Shown one piece after another: positions 27,837 through 36,299 of a stretch of 64,000 bases of DNA. The notes under the pieces were generated by a model. It was not told the DNA's origin. It worked only from the letters and a program-made list of their open reading frames with translations, and ran no database searches. The DNA is from Paenibacillus gyeongsangnamensis (GTDB lineage: Bacteria > Bacillota > Bacilli > Paenibacillales > NBRC-103111): the NCBI RefSeq assembly GCF_027533625.1, contig NZ_JAQAGZ010000030.1:1-64000 (forward strand), in the 5' to 3' direction. A program made the position numbers and the translations under genes. How positions within the stretch are numbered: the first letter of the stretch is position 1; each line of letters begins with the position of its first letter.

Positions 27837-28709
27837 CTATTCGGAAAGCCTCTTCATGAGCAATCCGAGCCTGTCTAAATTTTGTTCATTCGCCTCTTCG
27901 CAAATTGGTTTGAGCTGGGTGTATTCTTTCTCTGTTTCGAAAGTCTGCCGGAAAGTGATCTCTGTTCCACCGTCAACGTCCTCGAATGTAGCAGTCAGAA
28001 TAAAGTGAGGTCTGGTTTCGTGCCTCAGCACAATACATTCGGGCCCAATTTCATGAAAAACGCTTCGGTTCGGATAGTCGGCTCCGTTAGTGCCATGCAT
28101 TGTATATTCCCAGACGCCTCCGGGTCTTAAATCGAAAGTGTGGAAAGTATTTGTGAAACCGTTTGGTCCCCACCACTGGGCGAGGAGTTCCGGCTCCGTC
28201 CAAGCCCGGTACACCAAATTTCGAGGGGCATCCAACTTACGACGAGACACGAGTTCGAAGGTGTCTGCGTTACTTTCCCCAAGGGATTTCCCGAGAAGGT
28301 CCAGCAATACCTTAGTTCCATGCTCACGTTGTTCCGGCGTATCGTGGCCGTCAAAAAACGTTCCCTGTTCTGTAAATACCAGTTTGATGCCATCGCTGGT
28401 CTGCTTAAATTCAATGGTCGCGATGGAAACCGATATCCGGACTTCTCCTTGGTCCAAACTATACGTGTAAACCAGACGTTCATTGGGTACGATTTCCTGG
28501 TAAAAAGCCTCAAATGTATACACAGGTCCGCCTGAAGGGCCACCCCTGCTAAATTCTCGTCCGCCGACGCGGAAGTCGAATACCTCGGCAGGCTGGAACC
28601 AGCGCGCTTTAGCGCTCCGATCCGACCATGCCGCAAACAGCCGTTCCTGAGAGGTATGGTAAATGCGCTCAATTTGGAATGTAGAGTGAGTTGTAAATCG
28701 TTGATTCAT
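27837..28709 (-). CDS. Tandem two-domain SRPBCC/AHSA1 protein
   Basis: 290 residues made of two AHSA1 domains in one chain. The first (about 10-135) has QERLFAAWSDRSAKARWFQP and FRVGGREFSRGGP; the second (about 150-288) has RKLDAPRNLVYRAWTEPELLAQWWGP and LRPGGVWEYTMHG. Most family members are single-domain. AGGAGGAG precedes the ATG, which lies 29 bases after a MerR gene, so the two form an operon with a MerR-type promoter. It may bind the small molecule that the regulator senses, but no function is proven. Confidence 0.88.
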   Translation of the reverse strand: MNQRFTTHSTFQIERIYHTSQERLFAAWSDRSAKARWFQPAEVFDFRVGGREFSRGGPSGGPVYTFEAFYQEIVPNERLVYTYSLDQGEVRISVSIATIEFKQTSDGIKLVFTEQGTFFDGHDTPEQREHGTKVLLDLLGKSLGESNADTFELVSRRKLDAPRNLVYRAWTEPELLAQWWGPNGFTNTFHTFDLRPGGVWEYTMHGTNGADYPNRSVFHEIGPECIVLRHETRPHFILTATFEDVDGGTEITFRQTFETEKEYTQLKPICEEANEQNLDRLGLLMKRLSE

Positions 28710-28738
28710 AATTAAATTCTCCTCCTAGAGAAATTATG

Positions 28739-29209
28739 TCAATCGTTTAGAAAATCGCCAAGCAGATCGAAACGGCGTTCCCAGTTCAGCCGGTGTTCAA
28801 TGATATACTTTTCATGGCTCATCTTCATGGTTTCCAGAAGTGAAATAAATGCATCAACGGAAGGCGGCTCCTGATGGTTCATTCGTTCGGCCACGCGTTC
28901 GAGTTCAGCCAGAAGCTTCTGCTCAGTCTTTATATTTTTCCGGATCCGTTCAATCTGAATAGCCACGACTTCAGACGGGGTAAACGTATGACCTTTCAGC
29001 ACCGTCTGAATTTCTTCAAGCGATAAGCCCAAATCTTTAAGAGACAAGATTTGTTGCAGCCGTCTGATATCGGCTTCGTTATACAACCGATGACCGGCTG
29101 TGGAATGCCCTGACGGTGAAAATAAGCCGATCTGATCGTAAAACCGCAAAGTACGGACTGTAAGTCCGGTCAATTTGGCAAGATCCCCTACTTTCCAATT
29201 CTGCTGCAT
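28739..29209 (-). CDS. MerR-family transcriptional regulator
   Basis: 156 residues. The N-terminal winged helix KVGDLAKLTGLTVRTLRFYDQIGLFSPSG and the AGHRLYNEADIRRL helix are classic MerR; a coiled-coil dimer helix follows (GLSLEEIQTVLKG onward). The effector domain lacks the cysteine pattern of metal sensors, so it is probably a drug or small-molecule sensor. It should twist the 19-bp-spacer promoter at 29253-29283 to activate itself and the SRPBCC gene. Confidence 0.92.
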   Translation of the reverse strand: MQQNWKVGDLAKLTGLTVRTLRFYDQIGLFSPSGHSTAGHRLYNEADIRRLQQILSLKDLGLSLEEIQTVLKGHTFTPSEVVAIQIERIRKNIKTEQKLLAELERVAERMNHQEPPSVDAFISLLETMKMSHEKYIIEHRLNWERRFDLLGDFLND

Positions 29210-29252
29210 AATCCACTCCGTTCTTTGGCGCTAGCTGTTTACCGGTATCTTT

Positions 29253-29283
29253 AGTATAAAACATGACTTTACGTTAGGTGCAA
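29253..29283 (-). promoter_or_regulatory. MerR-type promoter with 19-bp spacer
   Basis: On the minus strand TTGCAC (29278-29283) and TATACT (29253-29258) are separated by 19 bases, the long spacer typical of MerR-controlled promoters. The spacer contains the near-palindrome CTAACGTAAAG. Confidence 0.7.
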
Positions 29284-29328
29284 GAGAGATTTGATTATTC
29301 CTCTTAATACTTCATCTCTCCATCTTTT

Positions 29329-30147
29329 TCATAACCTTGCAGTAGCATCCTGTAGGTTACGTTTTCTAACTCTTAGCGATAAGCCGAAACAGATAAGCAG
29401 AATAACGCAAGCGAGCGTATACGGATAGTTGATATCCACATCGAACAAAAATCCGGCTACGATAGGTCCAGCAATATTCCCGAGACTGGTAAAGGCCGAG
29501 TTAAGGCCGGCAACGTAGCCTTGTTGATCCTTGGCCAGCCGTTGATTCGCAGAGGATGGAAAATCCGATGATGTTTCTTTTGCAGGCAGAGACTCCTGCA
29601 GGATAAACAAAGTGATACCGGCTGCGATAATCCCCGCTACTGCTGCAGTATAAAAGGGTGCACGGATACCAAATTCAGCGATATATCCGCCAATGCCAGG
29701 CCCGATAATAAAACCTGATGTAATGGCCGCGTTAATATAGCCCATCCCGGTAGCGCGTTCCCCTTTCGTCGTGACGTCTGCCGCGTAAGCCATTACGGCC
29801 GGCATGATCAATGCAGCACTAATGCCGCCGAGCATTCTTGAAACAAACAGCAGCACCGGGTCGCCCGCTATCCCGAACAGCCCTTCAGACAAGGCAAAAA
29901 CGATCATGCCGATGACAATCATCCGTTTTCTTCTGAATGAATCAGCCAATCGGCCGGCTAGCGGCGAAAAAAGAAGCTGTGTCATCGAAAAGACTGCAAC
30001 CAATAGGCCGATAGTACTCCCGGTAATACCCAAATCCTCCATGAACTTAGGCATAATCGGTATAACAAGGCCGATCCCAGTAAAGACTAGAAAAAGATTT
30101 AACATCAGGAGCAGTAAAGCTCCCCGATTTTTTAATAATAACACCAT
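29329..30147 (-). CDS. MFS multidrug transporter (Bmr/NorA type) with internal in-frame deletion
   Basis: 272 residues instead of about 390-400. Helices 1-6 are normal (FTGIGLVIPIMPKFMEDLG, SRMLGGISAALIMPAVMAY, GFIIGPGIGGYIAEFG). After the central loop SLPAKETSSDFPSSANQ the protein jumps straight to RLAKDQQGYVAGLNSAFTSLGNIAGP, which in NorA/Bmr proteins lies at helix 11. About 115 residues (helices 7-10) are missing without a frame change. The start is the ATG at 30147, after GGGGGAAC. A TetR operator-like site lies in its leader. It is probably inactive as a pump unless the short form has another role. Confidence 0.82.
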   Translation of the reverse strand: MVLLLKNRGALLLLMLNLFLVFTGIGLVIPIMPKFMEDLGITGSTIGLLVAVFSMTQLLFSPLAGRLADSFRRKRMIVIGMIVFALSEGLFGIAGDPVLLFVSRMLGGISAALIMPAVMAYAADVTTKGERATGMGYINAAITSGFIIGPGIGGYIAEFGIRAPFYTAAVAGIIAAGITLFILQESLPAKETSSDFPSSANQRLAKDQQGYVAGLNSAFTSLGNIAGPIVAGFLFDVDINYPYTLACVILLICFGLSLRVRKRNLQDATARL

Positions 30148-30173
30148 TCTTTGTTCCCCCAAACGCTATCCAA

Positions 30174-30197
30174 ACATACTGAATATTCATTCTAGAT
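30174..30197 (-). promoter_or_regulatory. Probable second TetR operator before the MFS gene
   Basis: CATACTGAATATTCATTCTA (30174-30193) continues the pattern of the perfect operator at 30911-30934, sharing the ATACTGAA half and most of the other half. It lies between the tetR stop and the MFS start, so the pump gene would be repressed by the upstream TetR protein. Confidence 0.5.
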
Positions 30198-30212
30198 AAG
30201 AGTATAAAAAAG

Positions 30213-30812
30213 CTAGCGGGACTGCTTGGCAATACCATGTAAAAACACATCCATAGCCAACCGGTAAGCCGCCAGCGCTTCCTTACGTTCCATTCTTCGA
30301 GAATGTTGACTTAAACCAAACAGCAGACTGTCCAAGATAATGGAGGGTCCGATAACATTCGTGATTTCAAATTCACCGTTGTCAATCCCTCTCTGCAGCA
30401 ACTGCTGGTTAAAGTTAAGATAACCTTTGACCATTTCGTCAATACGCCCTTCCACATCCGAAGCTTTCTCGGAATTGTTGAAAAACTCATCAACGGCCTT
30501 GGTCAAAGGATGATTCAATTGATCGAGCGCCAAATGTTCAGCCATTCCGTACAATTTATCGATTGTGGTCGGGTAGAGCGGTTCCTTGGCCAGCCATGTC
30601 TCTTCCCATTCCCTATTCCATTCTTCAATTAAATGTAGAAATAGCCCTTCTTTGCTCTTGAAATGATAATAAATGTTGCCGGCGCTGCAGCCGGTTGCTT
30701 TCACGATATCTTCAATTGATGTGGCCTTGTAGCCTTTTTGCACAAATAAAGCTCTGGATGCATCGGCTACCTTCTTTTTCGTTTGCTCGCTTTGCAGTTT
30801 CTTTTTATTCAT
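30213..30812 (-). CDS. TetR-family transcriptional repressor
   Basis: 199 residues. The N-terminal helix-turn-helix is clear: ASRALFVQKGYKATSIEDIVKATGCSAGNIYYHFKSKEGLF. The C-terminal ligand-binding domain resembles repressors of drug exporters. GAGGTGAAG lies eight bases before the ATG at 30812; an overlapping out-of-frame ATG opens only three codons. It probably represses itself (operator 30911-30934) and the MFS gene 65 bases downstream. Confidence 0.92.
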   Translation of the reverse strand: MNKKKLQSEQTKKKVADASRALFVQKGYKATSIEDIVKATGCSAGNIYYHFKSKEGLFLHLIEEWNREWEETWLAKEPLYPTTIDKLYGMAEHLALDQLNHPLTKAVDEFFNNSEKASDVEGRIDEMVKGYLNFNQQLLQRGIDNGEFEITNVIGPSIILDSLLFGLSQHSRRMERKEALAAYRLAMDVFLHGIAKQSR

Positions 30813-30910
30813 TCATACTTCACCTCTTTCTAGCTGGCTGAGTGACGATAATGCTGTCGCGCAAACCCTAACGGACCGGAAACAATTTATTTAGGGAAAA
30901 ATCGGTCTGT

Positions 30911-30934
30911 AATACTGAACATTTATTCAGTATT
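30911..30934. promoter_or_regulatory. TetR operator overlapping the tetR promoter
   Basis: AATACTGAA (30911-30919) and TTCAGTATT (30926-30934) form a perfect 9-bp inverted repeat with a 6-base spacer. A minus-strand TATAAT overlaps its right arm, so binding would block transcription of tetR about 100 bases downstream. Confidence 0.75.
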
Positions 30935-30976
30935 ATATGCGATAAGACAGACTTGCGTAAATTTAATCTAAAATGA

Positions 30977-31002
30977 AAGCACAATCCTTATAGATTGTGC
31001 TT
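30977..31002. terminator. Hairpin in the tetR-merR intergenic region
   Basis: AAGCACAATC (30977-30986) pairs perfectly with GATTGTGCTT (30993-31002). The T runs are weak. Apart from the operator on its left and the MerR promoter on its right, 30813-31322 holds nothing else recognisable. Confidence 0.45.
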
Positions 31003-31250
31003 CAGAAGTCATGCTTGTTAGATTACGTTTACCCATGCATCGCCCAGCCAAGTGTGAATATGATACCAATAGTCTCCCCATTTTAACAAGGCTGCCAATC
31101 ATCATTCGCGGCAGGCTTATTAGCATTCATTATTTTACCGTTAATTGCGCCTATATGAAACTTCACACTTGAATAATTAAAAAGCCTCCTTCACAGTGGT
31201 TCAATTTTATTATCCCTTCGACAGACCAAATTATTTATTTGTTTTTTTTG

Positions 31251-31281
31251 TTGACTTAAACCATGGTTTAAGTCGTATCAT
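31251..31281 (+). promoter_or_regulatory. MerR-type promoter with perfect 22-bp palindrome
   Basis: TTGACT (31251-31256) and TATCAT (31276-31281) are 19 bases apart. A perfect 22-bp palindrome with half site GACTTAAACCA fills 31253-31274. This is the textbook arrangement for a MerR activator and drives the MerR/SDR pair. Confidence 0.8.
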
Positions 31282-31322
31282 ATTCGTGTCGACATGAAAG
31301 ATCAAACCTTGGAGGCCTCCAA

Positions 31323-31703
31323 ATGAAGTATTGTTCAATTAGCGAAACATCAACCAAATTCAATATTCCAGAGTCAACGATACGTTATTATGAAAAAAAA
31401 GGACTATTACCACTAATCGAGCGTGATGAAGCTGGGAGGCGGTTATTTTCAGAAGATCAAATTACGCTCCTTGAAATTGTTATTTATTTAAAAAATACGC
31501 ACATGCCAATAAGTGGTATCAAGCAATATGTTGATTGGGTAGTAGAAGGAGATAACACCATTAAACTCCGACTTGAAATGTTGAAGAATCACAAGCAAGC
31601 TGTTCTAGCTGATATTTCGCAAATGACAGAATCCTTAAAAGAAATTGACGTAAAAATTACACGTTATACCAAACGCATTCAAGAAAGAAAAGAACAAAAA
31701 TAA
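31323..31703 (+). CDS. MerR-family transcriptional regulator
   Basis: 126 residues: winged helix SISETSTKFNIPESTIRYYEKKGLLPLIERDEAGRRLFSEDQI followed by the MPISGIKQYVDWVVEG region and a long dimerisation coil. It resembles the AdhR/NmlR-like group that responds to aldehydes or other electrophiles. There is no conserved cysteine in the visible coil, so the signal is unknown. GGAGG lies seven bases before the ATG within a 14-bp palindrome, TTGGAGGCCTCCAA (about 31309-31322), that could occlude the ribosome site. The SDR gene follows after 31 bases. Confidence 0.92.
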   Translation: MKYCSISETSTKFNIPESTIRYYEKKGLLPLIERDEAGRRLFSEDQITLLEIVIYLKNTHMPISGIKQYVDWVVEGDNTIKLRLEMLKNHKQAVLADISQMTESLKEIDVKITRYTKRIQERKEQK

Positions 31704-31734
31704 GATGAAAAAAAAATGGAGAAGAGGAAATATT

Positions 31735-32496
31735 ATGAAACTTTCAGGAAATACAATACTTATTACTGGCGGAAGTTCTGGAATAGGATTAGCTTTTGCA
31801 GAACGCTATATAAAAGCTGGAAATACAGTCATTGTTAGTGGACGACGTGAAAATGTTCTTCAGAATGCGAAAGAAAAATTCCCTAGCCTTATTACTCGTG
31901 TAAGTGATTTGAATATTGAATCCGAGCGTGCGGCATTGTTTGATTGGGTAACAGCGAACTATCCAGAAGTGAATGTGTTAGTTAACAACGCAGGGATTCA
32001 ACAACGCTTTAATGTGTTAAAAGCGGATGCGAAAAACAATTGGAGTTATTTCAGTAAAGAAATCACAACCAACATTGAAGCACCTTTCCATCTCTCTATG
32101 CTGTTCGCTCCATTTTTTGCAACAAAAGAAGAGGCAACGATCATTAACGTGACATCTGGGTTAGCTTTTACACCGTTTGCGATTGCTCCGATTTATTCAG
32201 CAACAAAAGCGGCGCTTCATTCATTTACAATGAGCCTAAGACACCAACTTTCTGAAACGTCTGTAGAAGTAATTGAAGTTGCTCCTCCGGCAGTGAATAC
32301 AGATTTAGGTGGAGCGGGGTTGCATACCCAGGGAGAACCATTAGATGCCTTCGCAGATGGAATTTTCAAAGGATTAGAAGAGGGTAAAGTGGAAATTGGA
32401 TATGGTACTTCTGTGAATCGCTTACGCATGTCACGAGATGAAGTCGACGTATACGTAGAAAACATGTATAAGGCAACTAAAAACACAATTGAATAA
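31735..32496 (+). CDS. Short-chain dehydrogenase/reductase (DltE-like)
   Basis: 253 residues from the ATG at 31735, which has GAAGAGG seven bases upstream. The NAD(P)-binding TGGSSGIG (11-18), NNAG (84-87), catalytic S141, Y154 and K158 (YSATK) are all present. It shares an operon with the MerR regulator and could reduce the aldehyde or ketone that the regulator senses (inference). A hairpin at 32516-32548 (TCCCTGT against ACAGGGA) follows. Confidence 0.9.
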   Translation: MKLSGNTILITGGSSGIGLAFAERYIKAGNTVIVSGRRENVLQNAKEKFPSLITRVSDLNIESERAALFDWVTANYPEVNVLVNNAGIQQRFNVLKADAKNNWSYFSKEITTNIEAPFHLSMLFAPFFATKEEATIINVTSGLAFTPFAIAPIYSATKAALHSFTMSLRHQLSETSVEVIEVAPPAVNTDLGGAGLHTQGEPLDAFADGIFKGLEEGKVEIGYGTSVNRLRMSRDEVDVYVENMYKATKNTIE

Positions 32497-32515
32497 GTTA
32501 TCCATTCCTTTGAAA

Positions 32516-32548
32516 ACAGGGAGCAGATCCACGCTATCTGTTCCCTGT
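32516..32548 (+). terminator. Hairpin after the SDR gene
   Basis: ACAGGGA (32516-32522) pairs with TCCCTGT (32542-32548), with an inner AGAT/ATCT extension. The T run downstream is poor. Confidence 0.5.
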
Positions 32549-32605
32549 AACCTGATGTTTGGTCCAATGGAGGCAACACTGAATAGCTTTATTTAGTTTC
32601 TTTCG

Positions 32606-32851
32606 TCATATCCCCATAGTTCCAATAACCATATCAGTGTACGCGAAATCCTTGTAGATCTCCTGGTTCTTCTTATGGAATAGATGGATTAGTTCAGTCA
32701 GTTCGAAATACGGCAACGACCCTGATTTCCATTCCAAAAAAGATTGATACAAAGGTTCCAGAGCCTCTTCAGTTACCAATTTGTGATACTCATCAATAAT
32801 TTTACGCTCTTGCTCTCGTTTTTGTTGTTTAGGAGTTAATCTGCTCTCCAA
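32606..32851 (-). CDS. Conserved small hypothetical protein
   Basis: 81 residues, charged and helical: LTPKQQKREQERKIIDEYHKL, then EEALEPLYQSFLEWKSGSLPYFELTELIHLFHKKNQEIYKDF. I recall similar proteins of about 85-95 residues in Paenibacillus and Bacillus with the same EALxPLYxxFLxWKxGxLPYxELTxxIHxFHKKNQEIYK pattern but no known function. The last eight residues (MVIGTMGI) do not match my memory of the family, so the 3' end may be shifted or truncated. GGAGAAAAAG-like sequence precedes the start. Confidence 0.7.
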   Translation of the reverse strand: MESRLTPKQQKREQERKIIDEYHKLVTEEALEPLYQSFLEWKSGSLPYFELTELIHLFHKKNQEIYKDFAYTDMVIGTMGI

Positions 32852-33136
32852 GTACTTTTTCTCCTTTTTTATATTGCTAAAAGAATCTACGATAAAAGTG
32901 CATTAAACTTCCGAGTATTTTGTTACGTAAAGCCTCCAAATGTATATAATTATCCTGCCTTTAGTAGACAAAAGGCAACCGATCCACTTTGGCCGGTCGC
33001 CCTTCCTGTTGTAATTTAAACTTCCTTACAATAATTTCCTATGTACATCTGGATTAGGCATTTACATCGGGTACACAAGGGACTAGTGTATCTTACACTG
33101 ATAGATCAGGACAGCATTAGAGTGGAAGCAAAAAAC

Positions 33137-33643
33137 TTATTGCTGCGCCCGAGCTGCCCGCATGGCCGCGGTTTCTTCTTCGTTAGGGCCGTAGAGACCT
33201 GGCGCTACGAGTCCGGCCTGGCGCATCAGAATCGTCATCTGGCCACGGTGATGAATTTGATGGCGGAGCATGATGTTGAGCACGCCTCCATAAGTCGTAT
33301 CGATGAAGTTGAACAAGCGAAGAGATTCCTGCAGCTTGGCATCAGACCACTGCTGAGCCAAAGCCGTTACTGCAGCGTCATTAACGCGGCGATAGGCGGC
33401 TGCGATAGCCTCTGCGGAAGTCGGCTGGTCTTTGTAGTCCGGTACTTCCATTTGCAGACCTGCCGAATTCAGAAAAGCGCCGAAGCTGCCCACCAAGTGC
33501 CAAGCAAGATCACCGAGGGAACGCTGTTGAGCCTCTGAAACCGGTTGCTTCAGTGAAACGTCAGTGAGGTTGTCCAACACTTGCAGAGTAAGAGAGGCTT
33601 CATGCTTCCAGTCTTCCAGAAATCCTTTTACACTTGTGTACAT
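33137..33643 (-). CDS. DinB-family protein
   Basis: 168 residues, four-helix DinB/YfiT fold. The metal triad is visible as H49 (DLAWHLVGS), H128 and H132 in LRHQIHHRGQMT. Family members bind a divalent metal and some act as thiol transferases (bacillithiol-type) in Bacillales. AAGGAG precedes the ATG. It is a stand-alone gene; an imperfect hairpin at about 32971-33004 may terminate it. Confidence 0.88.
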   Translation of the reverse strand: MYTSVKGFLEDWKHEASLTLQVLDNLTDVSLKQPVSEAQQRSLGDLAWHLVGSFGAFLNSAGLQMEVPDYKDQPTSAEAIAAAYRRVNDAAVTALAQQWSDAKLQESLRLFNFIDTTYGGVLNIMLRHQIHHRGQMTILMRQAGLVAPGLYGPNEEETAAMRAARAQQ

Positions 33644-33830
33644 TGGCTCATCTCTCCTTAGTTCATGTTATGAGTGCTGCGGGCTATTTCAATCATAACC
33701 AATTATATCGTACAAACGTTCGATAGTACAGTACTGTTTTTTTAGTTCAGTACCCTCACCTGTATATTTTCAGTATTGGCACTTGATGGCTCGTACACTA
33801 AAAGAACCGACGATACAGCTCTCGTCTTCG

Positions 33831-33880
33831 TGCAGCGGCAAAATGCCCCTAATTATTTCAACTAACGTACCCGTTAGTCG
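33831..33880 (+). repeat. Dispersed palindromic element, copy e
   Basis: A small GGCA/TGCC hairpin is followed by ATTTCAACTAACGTACCC and GTTAGTCG. CTAACG (33862-33867) and CGTTAG (33872-33877) are perfect around TACC. It ends 16 bases from the stop of the phosphotransferase gene. Confidence 0.65.
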
Positions 33881-33895
33881 AATTATCATTCTCAT

Positions 33896-34822
33896 TCAAT
33901 TGGTCAAGCTTAAAAGTTCATCACGAAGTGAAAAATAAGCATCATTCCATCCCATCTTCGCATAGAAGCGTAATCCGATCAATCCATTGTAATACTTAGC
34001 CCCAATTAATCTTTCCTTAAAATTAGGTATGGTAATACCCTGTTGATGCTGATAATTCTGGTATACCTCGATAACATTGAGTTTCTTTAAGTGCCAATCT
34101 AGAGTCGCAAGGTCGACTAGAAAATCTCCATATTTACCATTACTGTCAATGATGCCGGTTATCTTTTGCCCATCAGATAAAATATTCCACTGGTGGAAAT
34201 CCCCATGAATAAAATAACGATGTGATTCATTATATTTGGAGTAAGATATTAAACGGTTATAGCATTCAAAAAAGACATCTTTCTCCAGACAGGAAGTTTC
34301 AAATAAGCTGTACCACCCCTCCCAGAATGTCCCCTCTTGATCCTCTGCATTAGTAGCAATTACATACTCATTCCAAGAATTATATGTACCATTTCCACTC
34401 GCATTTATCGTTCCATAGCCGCTTGTCTTTCCTAACTCAACTTGGTTCATTAGCTTTAGAATATGAATGACCTCCGGAAGCATTCGGCGCTGTTGCTCGA
34501 GAGAACTGCTTGCCAGATTGTGACCATTGATCTTTTCAGAAATCAGATAGTTCAATAATTTGTATTTACCTAGCCCGACACATTGAGGAAAAGAGATACC
34601 CTTGGAAGTTAAGAGGGTTGAAATAAATTTTTCAGTTTCAAAACTCCCTTCTAAATCGCTAAATTTAATAACGTATTCGTTATCAAAAACCGAGAAGGAG
34701 AATACAGCACTTAAATTACCCCCTTTTAATGGCGTTATCTCGGTCACATTCGAACCAAAATATTTACTCAATACAACGTCGACTTCCGTAATTTCCACAG
34801 TAGGTTTTTCGTATGCTGTCAT
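33896..34822 (-). CDS. Aminoglycoside phosphotransferase-family kinase
   Basis: 308 residues with the protein-kinase-like APH fold. ATP-lobe lysine K53 is in YVIKF; the catalytic loop is H206-G-D208-F-H-Q-W-N213 and the metal aspartate D226 lies in GIIDSNGKYGD. The overall pattern resembles hygromycin/antibiotic kinases and choline-kinase-like proteins, so the substrate may be an antibiotic or a metabolite. Together with the glycosyltransferase that lies upstream on the same strand it could form a small antibiotic-modification set, but this is an inference. The gene is AT-rich. Confidence 0.85.
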   Translation of the reverse strand: MTAYEKPTVEITEVDVVLSKYFGSNVTEITPLKGGNLSAVFSFSVFDNEYVIKFSDLEGSFETEKFISTLLTSKGISFPQCVGLGKYKLLNYLISEKINGHNLASSSLEQQRRMLPEVIHILKLMNQVELGKTSGYGTINASGNGTYNSWNEYVIATNAEDQEGTFWEGWYSLFETSCLEKDVFFECYNRLISYSKYNESHRYFIHGDFHQWNILSDGQKITGIIDSNGKYGDFLVDLATLDWHLKKLNVIEVYQNYQHQQGITIPNFKERLIGAKYYNGLIGLRFYAKMGWNDAYFSLRDELLSLTN

Positions 34823-34964
34823 CTATTCCTATCCTTTCCCTTTTTCGTCTTCTAGACCTTTGTTTAGGTAACATTTTAGCATTTTGTTCCTGTAGAAAAG
34901 GAGGGAAAGATAAATTTAGATTTTATTTAACCTACCCGTTTGTTGAATAAAAAATTTTTTATAT

Positions 34965-36167
34965 TTAGATATGATATTGACTTTTAAATTCGAAAATCTC
35001 ATCAACAGCTTGATGATACCCGCCTGATTTTCGAAAGGATTCCCTAATATTTGCAACAGCTTTCTTGAAAGATGAGTGGCTTAACACATGATCTACGGCT
35101 TCACATAGATGATTTGCAGTCAAGCTTTGCATTTGTAAATTAATACCTGCTCCGATATTGGCGACTTGCCCGGCAATTATCGGCTGATCCGCGCTTTGTG
35201 GGATTACAATTAACGGAACCCCGTAATAGAGACCTTCATTGGTACTGTTCATTCCACCATGTGTAATAAATAATTTAGTGTATTGCAGTACATCCGTTTG
35301 TGGAACATAATTTTTTACGATAAAATTTTTAGGAATATCCCCTAAATCAGATATTTGGACTTTATTCCCAATAGACATGACAATAGTATGATCCGTGTTC
35401 CCAAATGCCTCAAAACAAAGCTTATAGAAATCAATTGCTTGGTTAAAGACTGTACCCAGTGAAATGTAAATTGGGTTTTTCTCCTTGATTGCAGTAATGT
35501 CGAAGTTTTCTTGAGTTAATCGTGAAGAGATGGATGGACCTACAAATTTATAAGTTTGGTCGAATGCTTCTCCATAAGGTTGAAACTCCCTTGTTGTATA
35601 AACGATTGTAAGTGGTGCAGGATTACAAAACACTTCGTAAGTTGAATGAATCTCCACATCATATTTTTCCTTCACCATTGCCGTCAGGCTTTGAAATTTA
35701 TCGTTTATAGGCTTAATTATTTCTGTAGGGACTTTTATAGAAAATTGTTCCAACATCTTATCGAATGAACCTTTTGTCTGCGCAAAAGAAGTACAAGAGT
35801 TGATTGCAGGAAGCTTAAGAATTTGAGCAAGTAAACGTCCACAACCAAACATGGAATCATGGATGATGTAATCAAAATGCTCTCCTTTGATCTGTTCAAG
35901 AACGCTTGGTATGACTATATCTGCCGTAAGTAAAAGACCGTTAATTCTTTCGAGTAAATAATCTCTTCCACCTGAGATAAAGGCTTTTATAAATTTTTGA
36001 TCGTCAAATGTTCGTACTGAAGCTCCCGTCTTCTCAATACGCTCCCGAAAAGCTTCTATAGAAAAGTACACTACCTCTTCTCCACGCGAAATAAGCTCTT
36101 GCACAACTCCAATAGTTGGATTGATATGTCCCTCTGATCCACCATTAATAAATAAAACACGCGCCAT
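34965..36167 (-). CDS. Macrolide-type (MGT family) glycosyltransferase, GT1
   Basis: 400 residues, GT-B fold. The N-terminal MARVLFINGGSEGHINPTIG acceptor-domain start and the C-terminal sugar-nucleotide motif THGGMNSTNEGLYYGVPLIVIP with SADQ are diagnostic. B. subtilis YjiC/YojK-like enzymes of this family glucosylate macrolides, flavonoids and other small molecules using UDP-sugars. The start is the ATG at 36167, eight bases after TAAGGAG; a GTG three codons earlier overlaps the ribosome site. It lies 142 bases upstream of the APH-family gene, same strand and equally AT-rich. Confidence 0.9.
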   Translation of the reverse strand: MARVLFINGGSEGHINPTIGVVQELISRGEEVVYFSIEAFRERIEKTGASVRTFDDQKFIKAFISGGRDYLLERINGLLLTADIVIPSVLEQIKGEHFDYIIHDSMFGCGRLLAQILKLPAINSCTSFAQTKGSFDKMLEQFSIKVPTEIIKPINDKFQSLTAMVKEKYDVEIHSTYEVFCNPAPLTIVYTTREFQPYGEAFDQTYKFVGPSISSRLTQENFDITAIKEKNPIYISLGTVFNQAIDFYKLCFEAFGNTDHTIVMSIGNKVQISDLGDIPKNFIVKNYVPQTDVLQYTKLFITHGGMNSTNEGLYYGVPLIVIPQSADQPIIAGQVANIGAGINLQMQSLTANHLCEAVDHVLSHSSFKKAVANIRESFRKSGGYHQAVDEIFEFKSQYHI

Positions 36168-36299
36168 TTCTACCACTCCTTAGGTATACTGTTCTCTAAA
36201 TTGGGTAAGAGTAAGGGGCACTGTCCCATACCATCGCTCGAATCAAATAATGGAATCAAGTTTATCATAGTACAACACTTGAAAATCTCAAAACTTTAA

